A stretch of 10,258 bases of DNA from an uncultured Anaerocolumna sp. (GTDB taxonomy: Bacteria; Bacillota; Clostridia; Lachnospirales; Lachnospiraceae). The notes beneath the pieces are model-generated. The model did no database searches. It was not told the DNA's origin and worked only from the letters and a program-made list of their open reading frames with translations. A program made the translations under genes and the position numbers. The stretch lies in contig CALDJN010000121.1 in assembly GCA_937901695.1 (NCBI GenBank), forward strand, positions 1 through 10,258, given 5' to 3'. Positions 6,860 to 10,258 of this stretch are shown here, piece by piece (within the stretch, counting starts at the first letter, position 1; every line of letters starts with the position of its first letter).

Positions 6860-8029
6860 CTATTTCATACTATCACGTAATGCAGATACTTCGTCAGTTG
6901 TCATTTCCATTGCACTACTTACTTCAATCTCACCATTTATGATTTTATCCTTAACTATCTCAAGATTTGCTTTTATATCATCAGGAACAATTTTGTCAAA
7001 GTTCTCATTGTAAGCTAATCCTACTGCTCCACTTTCTAATCCTAATGAATAGGTTTGGTCACAAGTCATAGAACCATCAACAATACCTTCTACTGCTGTA
7101 ACCAATGATTCACCAACATTCTTTAATGTTGAAGTTAAAATGTTTTGAGCAATATCTGGTTTCTCATCTGCCAACTGGGTATATAAATCCTGATCACAAG
7201 CAATCAAATATTTGTCTACATTTAATGCCGCTGTTGCTGCACCCAGAATACTTTGAGAAGTTGGTGCATATACAACTTGCGCTCCCTGATTGTATAACTG
7301 AGTTGTCATTTCCAAGCATTTTGGTACATCTTCAAAAGATCCTACATAAGAAGTGATGACTCTGATTTCAGGATCCACATATGCAACACCTTCCAAATAA
7401 CCAACTAAGAAATCATTAATGTTTGCAACATCCATAGAACCTATAAATCCTAAAGTTCTTTCTGAAGCGTCAATTTTTGCATCCTTAGAATCTAACATCT
7501 GTGCCGCTAAAACACCCGCCATAAATGCTCCTTGATTGGATTTGTAGGTGATTCCCATCATATTGTCATCTGTTACAACGTCACGATCTACATCGCTATC
7601 AAATAATACATATTTTTTATCTGGATACTGTGCGGCTGTATTTTGTGCAATTTCTTTTACTGACCAGGTACCGGCAATAATAACATCCCAATCTTGTTCA
7701 GAAACATCTAGAAAATGTCCTTCATAGCTAGTCTCATCACGCCCCATTTCAATGATTTTCATTTCTGCACCAAGTTTTTCTTTGATTTCAAATAAGCCTG
7801 CAGCTGCTGAATCATAAAAACCTTTATCACCTAAACTACCATTAACCAGATATACTACTTTAAGTGCATCTTCTGTGGATTCGGAATCATTTTCCACATC
7901 TGCAGGTGCTTCTTCTGTTGTTGCATCTTGCTTTATTGTGTTACTTGTGTCTCCTTCGTTTTTGCCACATGCCGTTAAAACCAGGCAAAAAAATGTACAT
8001 ACTAGAATTAGATTTAAAACCTTTTTCAT
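6860..8029 (-). CDS. BMP-family nucleoside-binding lipoprotein of the ABC importer
   Basis: A 389-residue extracytoplasmic substrate-binding lipoprotein of the BMP/Med/PnrA family, which captures nucleosides for the adjacent permeases. A basic start (MKK), a hydrophobic stretch and the lipobox Leu-Thr-Ala-Cys (18-21) make it a lipoprotein anchored at Cys21. An acidic, low-complexity linker (about 22-54) follows, then the BMP domain from about residue 56. That domain shows the family's GDKGFYDSA motif (67-75), a central WDVIIAG strand and a YKSNQGAFMAGVLAAQML motif. The ATG at 8029 is preceded by AGGAGG (8038-8043) at 8 nt. It leads the transporter genes and is separated from the ATPase by a hairpin. 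No ligand beyond nucleosides can be assigned. Confidence 0.94.
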   Translation of the reverse strand: MKKVLNLILVCTFFCLVLTACGKNEGDTSNTIKQDATTEEAPADVENDSESTEDALKVVYLVNGSLGDKGFYDSAAAGLFEIKEKLGAEMKIIEMGRDETSYEGHFLDVSEQDWDVIIAGTWSVKEIAQNTAAQYPDKKYVLFDSDVDRDVVTDDNMMGITYKSNQGAFMAGVLAAQMLDSKDAKIDASERTLGFIGSMDVANINDFLVGYLEGVAYVDPEIRVITSYVGSFEDVPKCLEMTTQLYNQGAQVVYAPTSQSILGAATAALNVDKYLIACDQDLYTQLADEKPDIAQNILTSTLKNVGESLVTAVEGIVDGSMTCDQTYSLGLESGAVGLAYNENFDKIVPDDIKANLEIVKDKIINGEIEVSSAMEMTTDEVSALRDSMK

Positions 8030-8055
8030 TCTTTCATCCTCCTAAATAGTTTGAT

Positions 8056-8061
8056 ATTATA
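8056..8061 (-). promoter_or_regulatory. Possible secondary promoter -10 box before the lipoprotein gene
   Basis: A perfect TATAAT lies about 27 bp before the lipoprotein ATG, but no recognisable -35 hexamer lies 16-18 bp further up. A transcript from here would have a very short leader. Support is weak. Confidence 0.28.
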
Positions 8062-8130
8062 CTTTTGTAACCTATGTTAAAAGAGCTCTAATGAGATTAG
8101 GTAGTTGAAACGTGCCTGCTAATCTTACAC

Positions 8131-8157
8131 AAAAGCCTCTTTAACCCTAAAAAAGGC
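8131..8157 (-). terminator. Weak terminator-like hairpin after the regulator gene
   Basis: On the minus strand GCCTTTTT (8157-8150) pairs with AAAGAGGC (8142-8135), including one G-T pair, and TTTT follows (8134-8131). Only four Ts follow and half the stem is A-T, so read-through is likely. Part of the 3' arm can instead pair with CTCTTTTAA (8085-8077), so it might act as an attenuator. Confidence 0.42.
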
Positions 8158-8256
8158 ATTAATTAATAAAGGCAATAGCTTTCAATGGTTATTGACTAAT
8201 TTTGTAAATTATGAAAATGTTTTTAATTGGTTGTTGTACTAATTCTTTAGATCACA

Positions 8257-9024
8257 TTAAATATGTGATTTACGTTCGATAGAGAAACGATATTTACTTC
8301 CTAGCAATTGATGTTTTGAATATGCTAATGGTTTATCATTACTTCCTACTAATATTTCTTCAATAATCATAATAGGTTCGTTTTTATTAATAAGCGCTAT
8401 ATATGAATTGGTATCAGCATTTAACACATTAAATACCGTTTTTGCCCGTTTCGATACCTGATATAAATCATTTACCACAAATTTTTGTATTGCTTCATTG
8501 TCACTAAATTCCAGATTATATTCTTCCAAACATTTAGCATCGAATATTGTAATCGTATTTGCCAGCTGGCGTCCACCAGAATAGTAATCTGTACTAACAG
8601 ATATCATTAAATTCCTTGACTTTTCATGCCCTAATTCATGTGCAACATATACACCACATGGTTGGTAAGTTGGCTCGGATCGTATCTCATCAATTGTGTC
8701 TACACAATTCTCCAGGCATGGATTAAATAACCATTGGAATCCATCTTTTGATTGCATGGCATATGCTGCAACCACTGCCTGCTTACCCTGTGTTTTATTA
8801 ATATAGCCATCCTCTTCCAGTTTTCTCATTGCCATTCGGACGGTACCACGACTTACCTTCCAGTAGCTTGCTAATGCATTTTCACTTGGTACTACATCTC
8901 CTGGTTTTATAACACCTTCAACAATTAAGTTAAAAATGATATCATATATTTTTACATAATTGGGTATCAAAGCATTATCTAAAGTATCCTTTTCTATTAA
9001 TGGTAATTGATTATAATCAATCAT
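8257..9024 (-). CDS. GntR-family transcriptional regulator (HutC-like, with UTRA-type ligand domain)
   Basis: A 255-residue regulator. The N-terminal winged helix-turn-helix (about 22-86) shows the GntR hallmark: PGDVVPSENALASYWKVSRG (41-60) then TVRMAMRKLEEDGYI. The C-terminal part (about 95-250), ending in SKHQLLGSKYRFSIERK, has the length and layout of a UTRA ligand-binding domain as in HutC-type repressors; this assignment is less certain than the DNA-binding domain. It lies within a nucleoside import and salvage locus. Its ATG overlaps the stop of the preceding phosphorylase gene (ATGATTGA, 8 bp) and lacks a strong ribosome binding site, so translation is probably coupled. It most likely represses its own promoter through the operators at 9878-9925, with a nucleoside or sugar phosphate as inducer (inference). 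A small inverted repeat spans its stop codon (8251-8269). Confidence 0.9.
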   Translation of the reverse strand: MIDYNQLPLIEKDTLDNALIPNYVKIYDIIFNLIVEGVIKPGDVVPSENALASYWKVSRGTVRMAMRKLEEDGYINKTQGKQAVVAAYAMQSKDGFQWLFNPCLENCVDTIDEIRSEPTYQPCGVYVAHELGHEKSRNLMISVSTDYYSGGRQLANTITIFDAKCLEEYNLEFSDNEAIQKFVVNDLYQVSKRAKTVFNVLNADTNSYIALINKNEPIMIIEEILVGSNDKPLAYSKHQLLGSKYRFSIERKSHI

Positions 9025-9799
9025 TCTTGTTCACCACTTCTAACCTATCCTTTCTTATCACTGATTTCATGGCTTCAATACCGACAGCGATTACTCTGTC
9101 TTCCAAGCCTATTGGATGCTTTCTGTCCTGATTATCATACTTTTTATAATCCGTTGCGCTAACAAGAACGGAAGAAGCTCTGATGCCTAAGCTGGCGGCA
9201 ACCAAAAACAAAGGGGCACATTCCATGCTAGTTGAGGTTGCACCTCCTGCTTCATATGCATTCCAACTGTTTATAATGTCTTCCTTAACCGGTTTTGTAT
9301 TAGGAGCAGTTTGACTGTAAAAGGATGCTTTGGTTATCGTTACCCCAATGTTGTATGGCATGTCCAGTCTTTGTGCTGCCGCTTCTAATTCTTTTAGCAT
9401 TTCATAATCAGGCACGGCTGGAAACTCCGTAGGCAAGTAATGACTGCCCACCCCTTCCATTCGTACCGCACCGTTAGGAATGACAATATCTCCAGTTTTC
9501 ACTTTTTCTGATGTAGAAGCACAAGTTCCAATTCGCATCATAGTATCAGCGCCACATTGGTAAAGTTCCTCCATTGCTATTGCTGCGGATGGTCCGCCAA
9601 TACCTGTACTGGTTACTGCTACTTTTACACCTTCCAGTTCACCGATAAATGTTCTGTATTCACGATTATAGGCAATCTCTTTCGGATTATCAAAGTAAGC
9701 AGCAATTTTTTCTGCTCGTTCGGGACTTCCCGGCAAAAAAACATAACGTCCAATATCACCTTTGGAAAGTCCTATGTGCATCATCTTTACTTTTTCCAT
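9017..9799 (-). CDS. Uridine-phosphorylase-family nucleoside phosphorylase, paralogue C (first gene of the locus)
   Basis: A 260-residue PNP/UDP family phosphorylase, co-linear with the protein at 1446-2222 with no gaps over 250 residues. It keeps His8, Gly24/Arg28 (LPGSPER), Arg46 (YNREY), the signature STGIGGPSAAIAMEEL (64-79) and Arg89 in RIGT. As in that paralogue, the ribose motif is Ser-Met-Glu (191-193), and the base loop reads SFYSQTAPN (159-167), with Thr and Pro where the uracil-reading Gln and Arg should be. Near the C-terminus VSATDYKKY (213-221) has an Asp where the other copy has Asn; whether it acts on the base is unknown. I chose the ATG at 9799 because GGAGG (9805-9809) precedes it and the N-terminus then matches the paralogue. 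An in-frame ATG at 9829 has no ribosome binding site. Confidence 0.88.
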   Translation of the reverse strand: MEKVKMMHIGLSKGDIGRYVFLPGSPERAEKIAAYFDNPKEIAYNREYRTFIGELEGVKVAVTSTGIGGPSAAIAMEELYQCGADTMMRIGTCASTSEKVKTGDIVIPNGAVRMEGVGSHYLPTEFPAVPDYEMLKELEAAAQRLDMPYNIGVTITKASFYSQTAPNTKPVKEDIINSWNAYEAGGATSTSMECAPLFLVAASLGIRASSVLVSATDYKKYDNQDRKHPIGLEDRVIAVGIEAMKSVIRKDRLEVVNKND

Positions 9800-9804
9800 T
9801 TTGT

Positions 9805-9809
9805 CCTCC
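9805..9809 (-). promoter_or_regulatory. Ribosome binding site fixing the start of the first phosphorylase
   Basis: GGAGG, 5 nt before the ATG at 9799. It rules against the ATG at 9829, which has no such site upstream. Confidence 0.8.
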
Positions 9810-9877
9810 ATTTTTGTATCATTAGTCATGAAATACTTCTGTTCAAAATTATATATGATATTATTTCTATATTATTT

Positions 9878-9893
9878 ACTTGGCTGCCATGTT
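9878..9893 (-). promoter_or_regulatory. Operator-like repeat 2 (probable GntR site)
   Basis: AACATGGCAGCCAAGT on the minus strand, matching the copy at 9910-9925 at 15 of 16 positions. Each copy is itself an imperfect palindrome, ACATGG-N3-CCAAGT (5 of 6 positions symmetric), which suits a GntR dimer. It covers roughly +2 to +17 of the predicted transcript, where bound repressor would block initiation. Confidence 0.65.
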
Positions 9894-9901
9894 ATATACT
9901 A

Positions 9902-9930
9902 AGCTTATCACTTGGCTTCCATGTTGTCAA
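9902..9930 (-). promoter_or_regulatory. Sigma-A promoter P1 of the salvage operon
   Basis: On the minus strand a perfect -35 TTGACA (9930-9925) is separated by 17 bp from TAAGCT (9907-9902). That is a poor -10, but TG one base before it makes it an extended -10. The -35 lies in a perfect 13-bp palindrome (9921-9933). Predicted start is near 9895, giving a leader of about 95 nt before the ATG at 9799. Confidence 0.55.
9910..9925 (-). promoter_or_regulatory. Operator-like repeat 1 (probable GntR site) inside the P1 spacer
   Basis: AACATGGAAGCCAAGT lies between the -35 and -10 of P1. Its start is 32 bp (about three helical turns) from that of the second copy, putting both on the same face of the DNA. 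This is a classical arrangement for cooperative repression. Confidence 0.68.
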
Positions 9931-9971
9931 CATATATTATTGTACTTTTTAAAATTTCTTTAACATATTGC

Positions 9972-10000
9972 ACAATAATATTGATTATTTTCTTTGTCAA
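9972..10000 (-). promoter_or_regulatory. Second possible sigma-A promoter P2 with flanking palindromes
   Basis: TTGACA (10000-9995), 17 bp, then TATTGT (9977-9972; 4 of 6 match) on the minus strand. A perfect 13-bp palindrome (9998-10010, CAATAT-T-ATATTG) touches the -35 and a perfect 11-bp palindrome (9973-9983, CAATA-A-TATTG) covers the -10. Their centres are 26 bp apart. The sequence is very AT-rich, so chance palindromes are more likely here. Confidence 0.42.
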
Positions 10001-10084
10001 TATTATATTGATGTACAAATATAGTTTTATACGGTGAATTCTTTTAACAAATTGAATAAAGTAAGGTTATGATTTTACTACGGC

Positions 10085-10120
10085 AAAAAAGCCGTTACAC
10101 AACTGAGTCATGTAACGGCT
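10085..10120 (-). terminator. Strong intrinsic terminator of the right-edge gene
   Basis: On the minus strand AGCCGTTACA (10120-10111) pairs perfectly with TGTAACGGCT (10099-10090) around an 11-nt loop. A T-run at 10090-10085 follows directly. It lies about 67 bp after the stop codon of the partial gene and separates it from the salvage operon. A second small hairpin, ATAACA/TGTTAT (10123-10138), lies just before it. Confidence 0.88.
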
Positions 10121-10187
10121 ATATAACAGAAATGTTATCAATGGTTTCAAGAAGTCTGTTTTTTATTCCAAAACCCCTTATGCACTT

Positions 10188-10258
10188 CTACAATTTCTTC
10201 TTAATACTTAAAAGAGAATTCATCAATTCTGGATCAGGAAGTGCACCAAGAGCTCCCT
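10188..10258 (-). CDS. C-terminal fragment of an unrecognised protein (cut by window edge)
   Basis: The last 22 codons before a TAG read GALGALPDPELMNSLLSIKK then Lys-Leu. The amphipathic ending is plausible for a soluble protein, and the strong terminator 67 bp further on supports a real gene end. The other minus-strand frames are closed within the fragment. I do not recognise the family. It belongs to a separate transcription unit upstream of the salvage genes. Confidence 0.5.
   Translation of the reverse strand, partial: GALGALPDPELMNSLLSIKKKL

Larger units (their letters stand above)
8030..8256 (-). other. 227-bp gap between the regulator and transporter genes
   Basis: No gene is visible. 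Reading the minus strand, it contains a terminator-like hairpin (8131-8157), overlapping inverted repeats (8077-8144), a possible -10 box TATAAT (8061-8056) and the lipoprotein ribosome binding site (8038-8043). No copy of the operator found at 9878-9925 is present. Confidence 0.55.

Noticed and set aside
8030..8256. Purine or preQ1 riboswitch upstream of the lipoprotein gene
   Set aside because: A GTTTCAACTACC segment recalls part of the purine riboswitch core, but the other conserved loops and the three-helix layout are missing.
8251..8269. Inverted repeat ATCACAT/ATGTGAT across the regulator stop codon, considered as a terminator
   Set aside because: No T-run follows and the stem is short and AT-rich.
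9800..9829. Upstream ATG at 9829 as the start of the first phosphorylase
   Set aside because: No ribosome binding site before it, while GGAGG sits 5 nt before the ATG at 9799, which also matches the paralogue's N-terminus.
9557..9952. 131-codon open frame on the plus strand
   Set aside because: It is the antisense shadow of the phosphorylase gene and its control region, rich in Phe/Tyr/Cys, with no start signals.

Overview
The window looks like a low-GC Gram-positive chromosome of the Clostridia, probably Lachnospiraceae-like. The evidence is the AT-rich sequence, strong AGGAGG-type ribosome binding sites, a lipoprotein with a classic Firmicutes lipobox, and sigma-A type TTGACA promoters. 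The genus is an inference from style, not from a database match. Every convincing gene lies on the minus strand, so the locus is transcribed from right to left.

Layout in order of transcription. At the right edge (10188-10258) is the last 22 codons of an unrecognised gene, closed by a strong intrinsic terminator (10085-10120). The control region (about 9830-10080) holds two sigma-A-like promoters. The downstream promoter contains two copies of a 16-bp operator-like sequence whose start points are 32 bp apart. Then come a uridine-phosphorylase-family protein (9017-9799) and an overlapping GntR-type repressor (8257-9024). A 227-bp gap follows, with a weak terminator-like hairpin and a possible secondary promoter. 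Next is a complete BMP-type nucleoside ABC importer: lipoprotein (6860-8029), an intercistronic hairpin, double ATPase (5213-6775), and two permeases (4135-5223 and 3204-4142). The permeases overlap their neighbours by a few bases. Two more phosphorylase-family genes (2444-3217 and 1446-2222) are separated by a dense block of four hairpins (2276-2433). A ribonucleoside hydrolase (419-1363) follows. At the left edge, after a 336-bp gap with a structured leader, is the N-terminus of an amidohydrolase/deaminase (1-82).

How it fits together: nucleosides captured by the lipoprotein enter through the ABC importer. They are cleaved in the cytoplasm, by phosphorolysis (three paralogous phosphorylases) or by hydrolysis (one hydrolase). 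A base deaminase may act on the released base. The GntR protein, encoded just after the first phosphorylase, probably senses a substrate or product and controls its own promoter through the tandem operators. The oddest points are that three uridine-phosphorylase-like enzymes share one locus and all lack the Gln/Arg pair that reads uracil in the classical enzyme, and that two of them (about 69% identical by hand count) also replace the first Glu of the ribose-binding Glu-Met-Glu motif with Ser. The locus may therefore serve nucleosides other than uridine.
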